Source of the DNA: CAWUJT01 sp963922715
GTDB taxonomy: Bacteria; Pseudomonadota; Alphaproteobacteria; Rhodobacterales; Rhodobacteraceae
Direction of reading: 5' to 3'
NCBI GenBank assembly: GCA_963922715.1
Contig: CAWUJT010000002.1
Span: 1-64,000 of the forward strand
DNA length: 64,000 bases
Below the pieces are notes generated by a model. The model was not told the origin of the DNA, made no database searches, and saw only the letters and a list, made by a program, of their open reading frames with translations. Position 1 is the stretch's first letter. Every line of letters starts with the position of its first letter. Below, piece by piece: positions 8,248 through 17,038 of the stretch. The translations under genes and the position numbers were made by a program.

Positions 8248-9413
8248 AACGCATTTACCTCGATTATAACGCAACATCCCCCTTACGGCCTGAAGCGCGC
8301 GCCGCGATGATCGCTGCGATGGATGCAGTGGGCAACCCGTCCTCTGTCCATACCGAGGGGCGCGCGGCAAAGGCGATTGTGGAAAAGGCCCGCGGGCAAG
8401 TGGCTGATCTCATTGGGTGTGACACCTCAGAGGTCGTCTTTACAAGTGGCGCGACCGAGGCGGCGGCGATTGTATCGGTCCAACCCTATGACACATTGAT
8501 TTACTCTGATGCGGAACATGATGCGCTTCATGCACTCTCTTCAAAGACAACATGGCAGAAAAAAGTGCTTCCATTGCAACGGGATGGCCAGATTGATCTT
8601 TATGCATTGGTAGACACGTTAAAGTGCGTCGAAGGCCGTGCGCTTCTTGTTGTACAAGCCGCAAACAGTGAGACGGGTGTCTTGCAAAATTTAGGAGAAA
8701 TCATGCGGTTTGTGCGACAATTTAAGCTCGACACATTTGTTGATGTCACACAAGTAATCGGAAAGCTCAATCTGCGGGAATATTCTACTTTGAATTGGAG
8801 GACAGAGCAGCCAACTTACTGCTGTTTTTCAGCGCATAAATTTGGTGGCCCGACTGGTGTTGGTGCTCTTATCATTCGTGGAGGCACAGACCTACATCCC
8901 ATTCTTTTGGGTGGCGGACAAGAAATGAATCGCCGTTCGGGAACTCAGAATGTACTGGGCATAGCTGGATTTGGAGCGATGGCTGAGGCAATTCCCAAAA
9001 TTCTTGGATTTTATGATGACAACAGCGCATGGTGGTCTCAAGATAATCTTAGAAACATTCTAGAAAAAACTCTTGAGGATTGCGAAAACAAGACTATTTT
9101 TGTCGGGAAAGATAGTGAACGCTTGCCCAACACATCGTGCATCATGACACCAGGCTGGAAAGGGGAAACCCAAGTGATGGCGCTCGATCTGGCAGGTTTT
9201 GCGGTCAGTGCAGGATCTGCCTGTTCAAGCGGCAAGGTGACATCAAGCCGTGTGCTCAAGGCGATGGGCTATAGTGAGGAAGAGGCGGGCTCGGCCATTC
9301 GGGTCAGCTTGGGGCCAGAGACAACAGAAGACGAGGTGGCGCAGTTTTGCGAGACCTTCATAGACCTGAGAGAGAAACATTGGCAGCGCAGTGCGCGCCT
9401 ACAAGGAGAGTAA
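8244..9413 (+). CDS. iscS: Cysteine desulfurase, IscS/NifS type
   Basis: A 389-residue PLP enzyme that removes sulfur from cysteine for Fe-S assembly. It starts at YLDYNATSPL, has the His of the AEHDALH segment, the Schiff-base lysine in SAHKFGGPTG, and the active-site cysteine in SAGSACSSGKV, the long loop of group I (IscS) enzymes. The ATG overlaps the iscR stop. Roughly bases 8500-9120 are clearly more A+T-rich than both ends of the gene, although the frame and motifs are intact. It is the first of two desulfurase genes in the operon; the other is sufS at the end. Confidence 0.92.
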   Translation: MKRIYLDYNATSPLRPEARAAMIAAMDAVGNPSSVHTEGRAAKAIVEKARGQVADLIGCDTSEVVFTSGATEAAAIVSVQPYDTLIYSDAEHDALHALSSKTTWQKKVLPLQRDGQIDLYALVDTLKCVEGRALLVVQAANSETGVLQNLGEIMRFVRQFKLDTFVDVTQVIGKLNLREYSTLNWRTEQPTYCCFSAHKFGGPTGVGALIIRGGTDLHPILLGGGQEMNRRSGTQNVLGIAGFGAMAEAIPKILGFYDDNSAWWSQDNLRNILEKTLEDCENKTIFVGKDSERLPNTSCIMTPGWKGETQVMALDLAGFAVSAGSACSSGKVTSSRVLKAMGYSEEEAGSAIRVSLGPETTEDEVAQFCETFIDLREKHWQRSARLQGE

Positions 9414-9414
9414 G

Positions 9415-10923
9415 ATGGCAGCAATAAGTGACACCATCGTGAAAGACGGCGTTGATCAAGAAACGGTGGATGCCGTCAAAAACTTAGGCACCTACAAATA
9501 CGGCTGGGAAACTGAGATTGAGATGGAATATGCGCCAAAGGGGCTCAGCGAAGATATTGTGCGCCTGATCTCAGACAAAAACAAAGAACCCGAGTGGATG
9601 ACTGAATGGCGTCTGGCCGCTTACAAGCGTTGGGTGGAACTGAAAGAGCCCAAGTGGGCGATGGTGGACTATCCAGAAATCGACTTTCAGGATCAATACT
9701 ACTACGCGCGGCCCAAAAGCATGGTGGAAAAACCAAAATCCCTGGATGAGGTCGATCCAAAACTTTTGGAAACTTATACGAAACTCGGCATTCCCTTGAA
9801 GGAACAGGCCCTGCTGGCCGGGGTTGAAATGCCCGAGGAAGAGCGCAAAGTCGCCGTCGATGCGGTGTTTGATAGCGTGTCCGTCGGCACGACCTTCCAG
9901 AAGGAGCTTGAAAAAGCAGGGGTGATTTTCTGCTCCATCTCTGAGGCGATTGAAAACCACCCTGATCTGGTGAAAAAGTATCTTGGCTCTGTCGTGCCGG
10001 TGTCTGACAATTATTACGCCACGCTGAATTCAGCCGTGTTTTCCGATGGCTCATTCGTCTATGTGCCCCCTGGGGTGCGTTGCCCGATGGAGCTCAGCAC
10101 CTACTTTCGGATCAACGCCGAAAACACTGGCCAATTCGAGCGCACGCTGATCATCGCCGACAAAGGCTCTTACGTTAGCTATCTGGAGGGCTGCACCGCG
10201 CCCCAGCGCGACACGGCACAGCTTCACGCTGCTGTGGTGGAGATCGTGATTGAAGAAGACGCAGAAGTGAAATATTCCACTGTGCAGAATTGGTTTCCTG
10301 GCGATGAGGCAGGCAAAGGTGGCATCTACAATTTTGTCACCAAACGTGCTGATTGCCGCGGGGATCGGGCCAAAGTGATGTGGACGCAAGTGGAGACCGG
10401 CTCTGCGGTGACGTGGAAATATCCCTCTTGCATTTTGCGCGGCAATGACAGCCAAGGCGAGTTCTATTCCATCGCCATCACCAACAATTATCAGCAAGCC
10501 GATACCGGCACCAAGATGATCCACTTGGGGGCAAACACGAAGTCTCGCATTGTGTCCAAAGGCATCAGCGCAGGCCAGGCGCAAAACACCTATCGTGGGC
10601 TGGTGACAATGCATCCCAAGGCCAAGTACAGCCGCAATTACACCCAATGCGACAGCCTTCTTATCGGCGACAAATGCGGCGCCCATACGGTGCCCTACAT
10701 TGAGGTGAAAAACCAAAGCTCCCGGGTGGAGCATGAAGCCACGACCTCCAAGGTGGACGACGATCAACTGTTTTATTGCCGTCAACGCGGTATGGATGAG
10801 GAAGAAGCGGTGGCTCTGGTGGTCAACGGTTTTTGCAAAGAGGTGCTACAAGCCCTGCCGATGGAGTTCGCCATGGAAGCGCAACAACTCGTGGCGATTT
10901 CGCTAGAGGGAAGTGTGGGTTAA
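9415..10923 (+). CDS. sufB: Fe-S cluster assembly scaffold SufB
   Basis: A 502-residue core subunit of the SufBCD scaffold, which receives sulfur from the desulfurase and builds clusters in the cytoplasm. It has the SufB N-terminus with GLSEDIVRLIS, the beta-helix core (VPPGVRCPMELSTYFRIN, YLEGCTAPQRDT), and the C-terminal ATTSKVDDDQLFYCRQRGM with conserved Cys and Glu. The ATG at 9415 follows AAGGAG; the GTG-type start 24 bases earlier overlaps iscS and was rejected. Separated from sufC by three small genes. Confidence 0.95.
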   Translation: MAAISDTIVKDGVDQETVDAVKNLGTYKYGWETEIEMEYAPKGLSEDIVRLISDKNKEPEWMTEWRLAAYKRWVELKEPKWAMVDYPEIDFQDQYYYARPKSMVEKPKSLDEVDPKLLETYTKLGIPLKEQALLAGVEMPEEERKVAVDAVFDSVSVGTTFQKELEKAGVIFCSISEAIENHPDLVKKYLGSVVPVSDNYYATLNSAVFSDGSFVYVPPGVRCPMELSTYFRINAENTGQFERTLIIADKGSYVSYLEGCTAPQRDTAQLHAAVVEIVIEEDAEVKYSTVQNWFPGDEAGKGGIYNFVTKRADCRGDRAKVMWTQVETGSAVTWKYPSCILRGNDSQGEFYSIAITNNYQQADTGTKMIHLGANTKSRIVSKGISAGQAQNTYRGLVTMHPKAKYSRNYTQCDSLLIGDKCGAHTVPYIEVKNQSSRVEHEATTSKVDDDQLFYCRQRGMDEEEAVALVVNGFCKEVLQALPMEFAMEAQQLVAISLEGSVG

Positions 10924-10955
10924 TTCTATGAAGGATACTAAATAAGAGTTTCGTG

Positions 10956-11195
10956 ATGACAGATGAAAAAACAACCGATTTGATTTTAGAACATCTCAAG
11001 CGCTGTCAAGCACAGTTGACCCGTGTCGAAGAGCGTATGCACAATATCCAAAATGACATGCGTGCTATAAAACAGCATATGTCGGCTTTCATGACGTCGG
11101 AAGCCAATCAAGATACCGAGGTTGCAAGCGTCAAACTCCAGTTGGAGCGGATTGAGCGGCGGTTGGAATTGCGGGATTCGTTATATGATGACTGA
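10956..11195 (+). CDS. Small coiled-coil protein in the suf operon
   Basis: A 79-residue, highly charged, helical protein with heptad spacing (LILEHLKRCQAQLTRVEERM and later VKLQLERIERRLEL), so it is predicted to form a coiled coil. There is one Cys and no membrane segment. It lies between sufB and sufC in the same direction, 32 bases after sufB, so it is co-transcribed. I do not recognise a family. A GTG directly before the ATG could also start it. Confidence 0.6.
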   Translation: MTDEKTTDLILEHLKRCQAQLTRVEERMHNIQNDMRAIKQHMSAFMTSEANQDTEVASVKLQLERIERRLELRDSLYDD

Positions 11196-11305
11196 AACTG
11201 TTCTAAAACAGAAAATGAGCTTGCAGGAAGTGCCGTAAACATTCGAAATATTATCCAGATTAGTAGAAGAAGATTACACTAAAGATCAATCAGAGGATTA
11301 GCATT

Positions 11306-11617
11306 ATGATCACAACAACCACCCCCGCCGTTGAAGGCAAAACCATCACCAACTACCACGGCATTGTCGTGGGTGAGGCCATCCTGGGCGCCAATGTGTT
11401 CCGCGATATTTTCGCCGGCATCACAGACATTATCGGTGGCCGATCAAGCGCTTATGAGGCCTCATTAGGCGAAGCGCGCGAGACGGCCTTGCGTGAATTG
11501 GAAGAGCGCGCGCGCGCCAAGGGGGCCAATGCCGTTGTCGGCGTTGATCTCGATTATGAGGTGATCAACAATATGCTGATGGTCTCAGCCTCTGGCACGG
11601 CGGTGACCATTCAGTGA
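11306..11617 (+). CDS. YbjQ/UPF0145 family protein
   Basis: A 103-residue member of the UPF0145 (YbjQ) family, a small oligomeric fold sometimes labelled heavy-metal-binding, with no established role. Family marks are the N-terminal GKTITNYHGIVVGEAILGANVFRD, the central SSAYEASLGEARETAL and the end GANAVVGVDLDYEV. It sits inside the suf operon, which may suggest a metal or stress link; that is inference only. Its last bases overlap the next start (GTGA). Confidence 0.85.
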   Translation: MITTTTPAVEGKTITNYHGIVVGEAILGANVFRDIFAGITDIIGGRSSAYEASLGEARETALRELEERARAKGANAVVGVDLDYEVINNMLMVSASGTAVTIQ

Positions 11618-12219
11618 CAGTTGATGTGAGCACACCCTCTCTTCCTGCCTTGACGTTTCCGGCAGAGGAAGCGTCCTATGTTCTTTCTGCCTACAAACAG
11701 GCAGAGGTCGTGTTGGAATATGGGTCTGGAGGGTCAACGCTGATGGCGATGGACATTGGTGTGTCCCATGTAATGTCGGTGGAAAGTGATCCTGCGTGGG
11801 CCGAGAAGATGCGTCAGCACATCACTGATCATTCCAGTAATACACAGGTTGATCTATTACATGTTGATATAGGCCCCACCAAAAAGTGGGGCAGACCTGC
11901 CGATCGTATGGGGTGGCCCCGATATCATCGCTATCCGACAGCCGTTTGGGACGCTGATTTTTTCAGACAACCGGATCTTGTCCTGATCGATGGACGTTTC
12001 CGCCCGGGATGTTTGCTGACCGTTCTGCTGCGCACCAAAGCGCCTGTCAAAGTCATCTTTGACGATTACGTGGGCCGCCCCATATATGCGCAACATGTAG
12101 AACATTTCATCCAACCGTCTGGCATCATAGGCCGTGCCGCTTTGTTTGATGTGGTGCCTAGCGCACTTCAGCCGCAAGACCTGACACGGTTTTTGGCAGC
12201 TTACGCATGTGTTGACTAA
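11614..12219 (+). CDS. Methyltransferase-like protein in the suf operon
   Basis: A 201-residue protein with a Rossmann-like start: VVLEYGSGGSTLMA resembles SAM motif I, and VMSVESDPAWAEKM the acidic end of strand 2. LVLIDGRFRPGCLL looks like motif IV. No catalytic signature of a known methyltransferase is visible and no substrate can be suggested. The GTG start overlaps the stop of the YbjQ-like gene by four bases, and sufC follows 15 bases later, so it is translated as part of the operon. Confidence 0.65.
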   Translation: MTVDVSTPSLPALTFPAEEASYVLSAYKQAEVVLEYGSGGSTLMAMDIGVSHVMSVESDPAWAEKMRQHITDHSSNTQVDLLHVDIGPTKKWGRPADRMGWPRYHRYPTAVWDADFFRQPDLVLIDGRFRPGCLLTVLLRTKAPVKVIFDDYVGRPIYAQHVEHFIQPSGIIGRAALFDVVPSALQPQDLTRFLAAYACVD

Positions 12220-12234
12220 TAAAACGAGGATAAT

Positions 12235-12993
12235 ATGCTTGAAATCAAAAATTTACACGTCAAACTTGAAGAAGAAGATAAAGATATCCTCAAAGGCGTT
12301 GATCTAAAAATCAAGGCAGGCGCTGTCCATGCCATTATGGGCCCGAATGGCTCGGGCAAGTCTACGTTGTCCTATGTGCTGTCAGGCAAAGAGGGTTATG
12401 AGGTTACCGAGGGCAGCATGCAGCTTGAGGGAGCAGACCTTTTGGAGATGGAGCCGGAGGAGCGTGCAGCCGTCGGTCTGTTCTTGGCCTTTCAGTATCC
12501 TGTAGAGATCCCAGGTGTTGGCAACATGACATTTCTGCGGACGGCGGTGAATGCGCAACGCAAAGTCCGCGGGGAGGCAGAGTTATCCGCGGCGGAATTC
12601 CTCAAAGTTGTCCGGGAGCGCGCCAAAGCGCTTCGGATTGATGCGGATATGTTGAAGCGCCCCGTCAATGTTGGTTTCTCGGGCGGAGAGAAAAAGCGCA
12701 ATGAAATTCTGCAGATGGCGATGCTGGAGCCCAAGATGTGTATCTTGGATGAAACAGACTCGGGCCTTGATGTGGATGCGATGAAGCTGGTGTCGGAGGG
12801 TGTAAATGCCTTACGATCAGAGGGGCGGAGTTTTCTGGTGATCACGCATTATCAACGTCTTTTGGATCATATCATACCTGATGTCGTGCATATCATGGCC
12901 GATGGTCGGATCGTGAAAACAGGCGGCCCAGAACTCGCCCGTGAGGTCGAGCAAAACGGCTATGGTGATTTATTACAACACGAGGTGGCCTAA
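12235..12993 (+). CDS. sufC: Fe-S cluster assembly ATPase SufC
   Basis: A 252-residue ABC-type ATPase that drives conformational change of the SufB-SufD scaffold. Walker A is GPNGSGKST, the Q-loop is in FLAFQYPVEIPGV, the signature is FSGGEKKRNEI, and Walker B is MCILDETDSGLDVDA, with the switch His in ITHYQRLL. The SufC-specific FSGGEKKRNEILQM is intact. Its TAA overlaps the sufD ATG by one base. Confidence 0.96.
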   Translation: MLEIKNLHVKLEEEDKDILKGVDLKIKAGAVHAIMGPNGSGKSTLSYVLSGKEGYEVTEGSMQLEGADLLEMEPEERAAVGLFLAFQYPVEIPGVGNMTFLRTAVNAQRKVRGEAELSAAEFLKVVRERAKALRIDADMLKRPVNVGFSGGEKKRNEILQMAMLEPKMCILDETDSGLDVDAMKLVSEGVNALRSEGRSFLVITHYQRLLDHIIPDVVHIMADGRIVKTGGPELAREVEQNGYGDLLQHEVA

Positions 12994-14261
12994 TGTCCGC
13001 ACATGCTGTACCTGCTGATGCCCCCCCTTTGCTACAGCAGTTGAGTCTTTCAGGCTCTGGCGCGTCTTGGATCAAAGCCGCGCGTCAGTCGGCACGCGCG
13101 CGTCTGATGGCACAAGGGTTGCCCTCTAAACGCGATGAGTATTGGAAGTTTACAGATCCCGCGCCGTTTCTAGCGAAGCCCGCCCCAGGGACTTTTGATC
13201 TCCAGACGGAAGGGCAGTATCAACCGGGACAGGGGATCACTTTACCTATTACGGGTGGTGTCTTTGATAATCCTACGACCGACGTTCCAGAAGGCATTGA
13301 ATTTTTACCGCTGTCACAAGTCCAAGGGATGGATATTCACTGGAGCACAGAGCTGTTTGGCGTCTTGGAAAACCGCGGTCAAGCTGTGGTGCCCCGTCCC
13401 CTTGCGTCTTTGAATACAGCATTTGCCACAGAGGGCGCTGTTTTACGCGTCACCAAAGATGTCTCTGCGCCGATCGTTTTGCTCTACCAGCAGACAGAAG
13501 GTGGGCCTGAGCCGATATTGCATCATCTGATCCGGGTGGAGCCTGGGGCCAAGGTCACCCTTGTCGAAGTGGGGTGTGCAGGGGCGCGTTCGAATATCGT
13601 GATGGAGGTCGATGTCGCGGATGGGGGCAGCTTTGATCATGTCCGCGTCCAAGAAAGTGATGCTTTGCATGTGACCCATAGTTTTGCCCGATTGGGGCAA
13701 GAGGCCTCTTACAAAAGTTTCACACTTTCGGCCAAAGGTCAGATGACGCGTAATGAACATGTCGTGGAGTTCACCGGCGATCACGCCGTGGCCCATGTGG
13801 CGGGTGCTGTTTTGGCGGGGGGCGCGTTTCATCACGACGATACGGTGTTCATCACCCATGATGCTGCCCATTGTGAAAGCCGCCAAGTGTTCAAAAAGGT
13901 TCTTAAGGACACAGCAACCGGCGTTTTCCAAGGCAAGATTTTGGTCAAACCTGATGCCCAAAAAACCGACGGCTATCAAATCAGTCAATCGTTGTTGTTG
14001 GATGATCAGGCGCAATTCCTCGCCAAGCCAGAGCTTGAAATTTACGCCGATGACGTGGCGTGTTCCCATGGCTCTACCACAGGCGCGCTTGATCCCGAGG
14101 CTTTGTTTTATCTGTGCAGCCGTGGCGTTCCCAAACCTCTGGCGACCAATATGCTGGTGCTGAGTTTTCTAGCAGAAGCAGTGGCAGAGGTGGCGCAAGA
14201 GGACATGCGCCAAAGTCTTATGGACCATCTTGAACGCCTTCTGTCATCTGATGTGCGCTGA
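12993..14261 (+). CDS. sufD: Fe-S cluster assembly protein SufD
   Basis: A 422-residue partner of SufB in the SufBC2D scaffold. It has the N-terminal PSKRDEYWKFTDP segment, the right-handed beta-helix middle, and the conserved C-terminal CSHGSTTGALDPEALFYLCSRG containing the His used at the SufB-SufD interface. It is translationally coupled to sufC and to the following Yip1-like gene (stop and start share one base). Confidence 0.95.
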   Translation: MSAHAVPADAPPLLQQLSLSGSGASWIKAARQSARARLMAQGLPSKRDEYWKFTDPAPFLAKPAPGTFDLQTEGQYQPGQGITLPITGGVFDNPTTDVPEGIEFLPLSQVQGMDIHWSTELFGVLENRGQAVVPRPLASLNTAFATEGAVLRVTKDVSAPIVLLYQQTEGGPEPILHHLIRVEPGAKVTLVEVGCAGARSNIVMEVDVADGGSFDHVRVQESDALHVTHSFARLGQEASYKSFTLSAKGQMTRNEHVVEFTGDHAVAHVAGAVLAGGAFHHDDTVFITHDAAHCESRQVFKKVLKDTATGVFQGKILVKPDAQKTDGYQISQSLLLDDQAQFLAKPELEIYADDVACSHGSTTGALDPEALFYLCSRGVPKPLATNMLVLSFLAEAVAEVAQEDMRQSLMDHLERLLSSDVR

Positions 14262-14758
14262 TGCCCGTGAGCCATGACATCTTGCGCGCCTATGTGCGAC
14301 CGCGCACTGTGATGAAAGAACGCCTGTCACAAGGCCACCGCGAAGATGTGGCGCTGGCCTATCTGATGGGGGCTTGCGTGCTTATATTTGTGGCGCAATG
14401 GCCAAAGCTGCGCCGCGATGCGTATTTGGAAACCAGTGTTGACTTTCAATCGCTGATGGCGGCCAACCTTATGGCTTGGGTGATTGTCGCCCCTTTGCTG
14501 TTTTACGGGATCGCGGCGACGTTTCATGTGATGACCCGTGTTTTCGGGGGACAGGGCACCTGGTACACATCCCGCCTGGCGCTGTTTTGGAGCCTGCTGG
14601 CGCTGTCACCGCTGATGCTGTTCCATGGGTTGTCGGCCGGGTTTATCGGGCCGTCCCCCGCGCTTACGTTTGTTTCTGCCCTTGTGGTTGCGGGGTTTGT
14701 GTGGCTTTGGGGGAATGCCATGATCGTCGCAGAAAAGGGTGTCTATCGCGATGCGTAA
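14261..14758 (+). CDS. Yip1-like membrane protein, first copy
   Basis: A 165-residue membrane protein with about four hydrophobic segments, starting after residue 25. The FGGQGTWYTSRLALFWS motif matches the Yip1-like family found beside suf genes in Rhodobacterales. Its role is unknown. It is directly coupled to sufD and overlaps the start of a second, paralogous gene, with which it shares the FGGQG...SLAL core. Confidence 0.7.
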   Translation: MPVSHDILRAYVRPRTVMKERLSQGHREDVALAYLMGACVLIFVAQWPKLRRDAYLETSVDFQSLMAANLMAWVIVAPLLFYGIAATFHVMTRVFGGQGTWYTSRLALFWSLLALSPLMLFHGLSAGFIGPSPALTFVSALVVAGFVWLWGNAMIVAEKGVYRDA

Positions 14759-15359
14759 CCAGACTATTGATCTTGTTGGTTTATTCATGCTGACGTTGCA
14801 ATCCCCCCGCCAAGGGGGCGAAGCGGTCTTAAAGCTCAATTTGTCCCAAAGTGTGCTGTGGCAAGCGCTGATGCTTGTCTCGATCATTCCAGCGATTTTG
14901 CTTTTTGTGTCGCAGGCCTTGGTCGAACCGGATCAGGCGTTGGATGAGCTGACCGTGCCGCTCCTTGAACACCCTGTTTTGTTTGCGGTTACACAATTTA
15001 TGATTGCGGCGGGAATGGTGGCCGCAATTCATTATGTTGGCCGTTTCTTCGGCGGGCAGGGTCTTTTTGCGGATTCTCTGGCTCTCGTGGTTTGGTTGCA
15101 AGCGATTATGACCATGGTTCAAATCATCCAGTTTGTGCTTTTGGCTGCATCGCCACTTTTGTCTGTTTTGGTTGTATATGCCTCTGTGGTGCTTTTTTTT
15201 GTGCTGCTGACCGCATTTGTGCAAACCATTCACGGGTTTCAATCCGCTGGGGCTGTGTTTGGCATGATCATTATGAGCATGATTGCTCTTTTGGTCATCC
15301 TGTCTTTGATTTTGAATATCTTTGGGATTGTTGAACCGATCCAAATGGGACCGATTTAA
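14751..15359 (+). CDS. Yip1-like membrane protein, second copy
   Basis: A 202-residue protein with five to six predicted membrane segments and the family core FGGQGLFADSLALVVWLQ. It is paralogous to the preceding gene but longer. The start is ambiguous: the ATG at 14751 overlaps the upstream gene by eight bases, and a GTG lies at 14739. It ends one base before sufS. The pair may form a heteromeric membrane complex; its link to Fe-S assembly is only positional. Confidence 0.7.
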   Translation: MRNQTIDLVGLFMLTLQSPRQGGEAVLKLNLSQSVLWQALMLVSIIPAILLFVSQALVEPDQALDELTVPLLEHPVLFAVTQFMIAAGMVAAIHYVGRFFGGQGLFADSLALVVWLQAIMTMVQIIQFVLLAASPLLSVLVVYASVVLFFVLLTAFVQTIHGFQSAGAVFGMIIMSMIALLVILSLILNIFGIVEPIQMGPI

Positions 15360-15360
15360 T

Positions 15361-16581
15361 ATGTATGACGTTACTGCAATCCGCGCTGATTTCCCGATCC
15401 TGTCGCGTCAAGTCAATGGCCGCCCCCTGGTTTATCTTGACAATGGGGCCTCGGCCCAAAAACCGCAGGCGGTGATCGATTCTGTCACCCGGGCTTATGC
15501 GGAGGACTATGCCAATGTGCATCGTGGCCTCCATTATCTTTCCACAGTGTCGACAGAAAACTATGAAGCCGCCCGCTCCAAAATTGCTGCGTTCTTAGGC
15601 GCCGCTTCCCCGCAAGAGATCGTCTTCACATCCGGCACAACCGAAGGCATCAACCTGGTCAGCTACGGTTGGGCTTTGCCGCGGATGCAGCCGGGCGATG
15701 AGATCATTTTGTCGATCATGGAACACCATGGCAATATCGTCCCTTGGCATTTTCTACGGGACCGTCTGGGCGTTAAACTCGTCTGGGTCGATGTGGATGC
15801 CAAGGGCGATCTCGATCCGCAAGCTGTTCTTGATGCGATGACGCCGTGCACCAAGTTGATTGCCATCACCCACCTTTCAAACGTACTGGGCACAGTTGTG
15901 GATATTGCGACCATCAGTGCCGAGGCCAAGGCAAAAGGTGTGCCGGTTTTGGTCGATGGCAGTCAAGCCGCTGCGCATATGCCTGTGAACGTCACAGAAC
16001 TTGGTTGCGATTTTTATGCCGTCACAGGGCATAAGCTTTATGGCCCTTCAGGTTCTGGCGCGATTTGGATTTCGTCGGAACGTATGGCGGAAATGCAGCC
16101 CTTTATGGGCGGTGGCGATATGATCCGTGAGGTGGGGCGCGATCACATCACCTACAATGATCCGCCGATGAAGTTTGAGGCAGGAACGCCTGCCATTGCC
16201 CAACAAATCGGTCTGGGAGCAGCCCTTGACTATCTTCAAACATTGGGTATGGAGCAGGTCGCGGCCCATGAACGCACCCTACGCGATTATGCGCAAGAGC
16301 GGCTGAATGGCTTGAACTGGCTGTCGATCCAGGGACAGAGCGCCGACAAAGCAGCGGTCTTTTCCTTTACACTCGACGGTATGGCCCATGCGCATGATAT
16401 CTCTACCGTGCTTGATAAAAAAGGGATCGCCGTGCGTGCAGGTCATCATTGTGCCCAGCCTTTGATGGCGCATCTTGGGGTGCCGGCAACCTGCCGCGCG
16501 TCGTTCGGGCTTTACAATACAATGGATGAAGTCGATGCCTTGATCGATGGATTGGAATTTTGCCACAAGCTTTTTACGTGA
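15361..16581 (+). CDS. sufS: Cysteine desulfurase SufS
   Basis: A 406-residue group II desulfurase that supplies sulfur to SufB. The N-terminal FPILSRQVNGRPLVYLDNGA is diagnostic. The PLP lysine is in TGHKLYGPSG and the active-site Cys in RAGHHCAQPLM, on the short loop typical of SufS. These enzymes normally need SufE or SufU as sulfur acceptor; neither is in the window. It is the last gene of the operon: no sufA, sufT or sufE follows, and the next ATG is 100 bases away. Confidence 0.95.
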   Translation: MYDVTAIRADFPILSRQVNGRPLVYLDNGASAQKPQAVIDSVTRAYAEDYANVHRGLHYLSTVSTENYEAARSKIAAFLGAASPQEIVFTSGTTEGINLVSYGWALPRMQPGDEIILSIMEHHGNIVPWHFLRDRLGVKLVWVDVDAKGDLDPQAVLDAMTPCTKLIAITHLSNVLGTVVDIATISAEAKAKGVPVLVDGSQAAAHMPVNVTELGCDFYAVTGHKLYGPSGSGAIWISSERMAEMQPFMGGGDMIREVGRDHITYNDPPMKFEAGTPAIAQQIGLGAALDYLQTLGMEQVAAHERTLRDYAQERLNGLNWLSIQGQSADKAAVFSFTLDGMAHAHDISTVLDKKGIAVRAGHHCAQPLMAHLGVPATCRASFGLYNTMDEVDALIDGLEFCHKLFT

Positions 16582-16681
16582 ACCTTGTCTATGCTGTATA
16601 AAATCAGATGCGCAAGCGCATGGATCAGGTCTTTAGGTCGCTCATCTTGATCTCGCCTGCCCCTGACATGAGGATTGCGCT

Positions 16682-17038
16682 ATGACAAAGAAGCTTTTGT
16701 TGATTTGGCGCCAACAGCCCCTGTTATCCTTGATCTTTATGGGGTTCTGCTGTCTGACATTGGCCTTTGCGATATGGTCTTGGGCGCTTACCCCACAGAC
16801 CGCATCGTTGGACAAACCCGTTGAGCGTTGGATGACACCTGGCCTTGTCGTCCATTCCTGGCGCCTGCCGCCAGAGGTTTTGTCACAAGCGCTGGGTGTT
16901 GATATAGGGACCGTACGCGGGCAAACGCTGGATCAGATTGCGCGCGCGCAATCTGAAAGCGTCACAACGCTGATTGCACGGATTGAAGCCGCTGCGCACG
17001 CATATCACGAACATCAAGCGCAGGGTGATCATGACTGA
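16682..17038 (+). CDS. Hypothetical single-pass membrane protein
   Basis: A 118-residue protein with one hydrophobic segment (about residues 15-37) and an exported-looking C-terminal half that includes PVERWMTPGLVVHSWRLPPEVL. I do not recognise the family. It overlaps the start of the dedA-like gene by eight bases, so the two are translated together. Confidence 0.65.
   Translation: MTKKLLLIWRQQPLLSLIFMGFCCLTLAFAIWSWALTPQTASLDKPVERWMTPGLVVHSWRLPPEVLSQALGVDIGTVRGQTLDQIARAQSESVTTLIARIEAAAHAYHEHQAQGDHD

Noticed and set aside
16608..16621. ATGCGC-AA-GCGCAT palindrome after sufS as a terminator
   Set aside because: The two-base loop is too tight for a hairpin and no T run follows.
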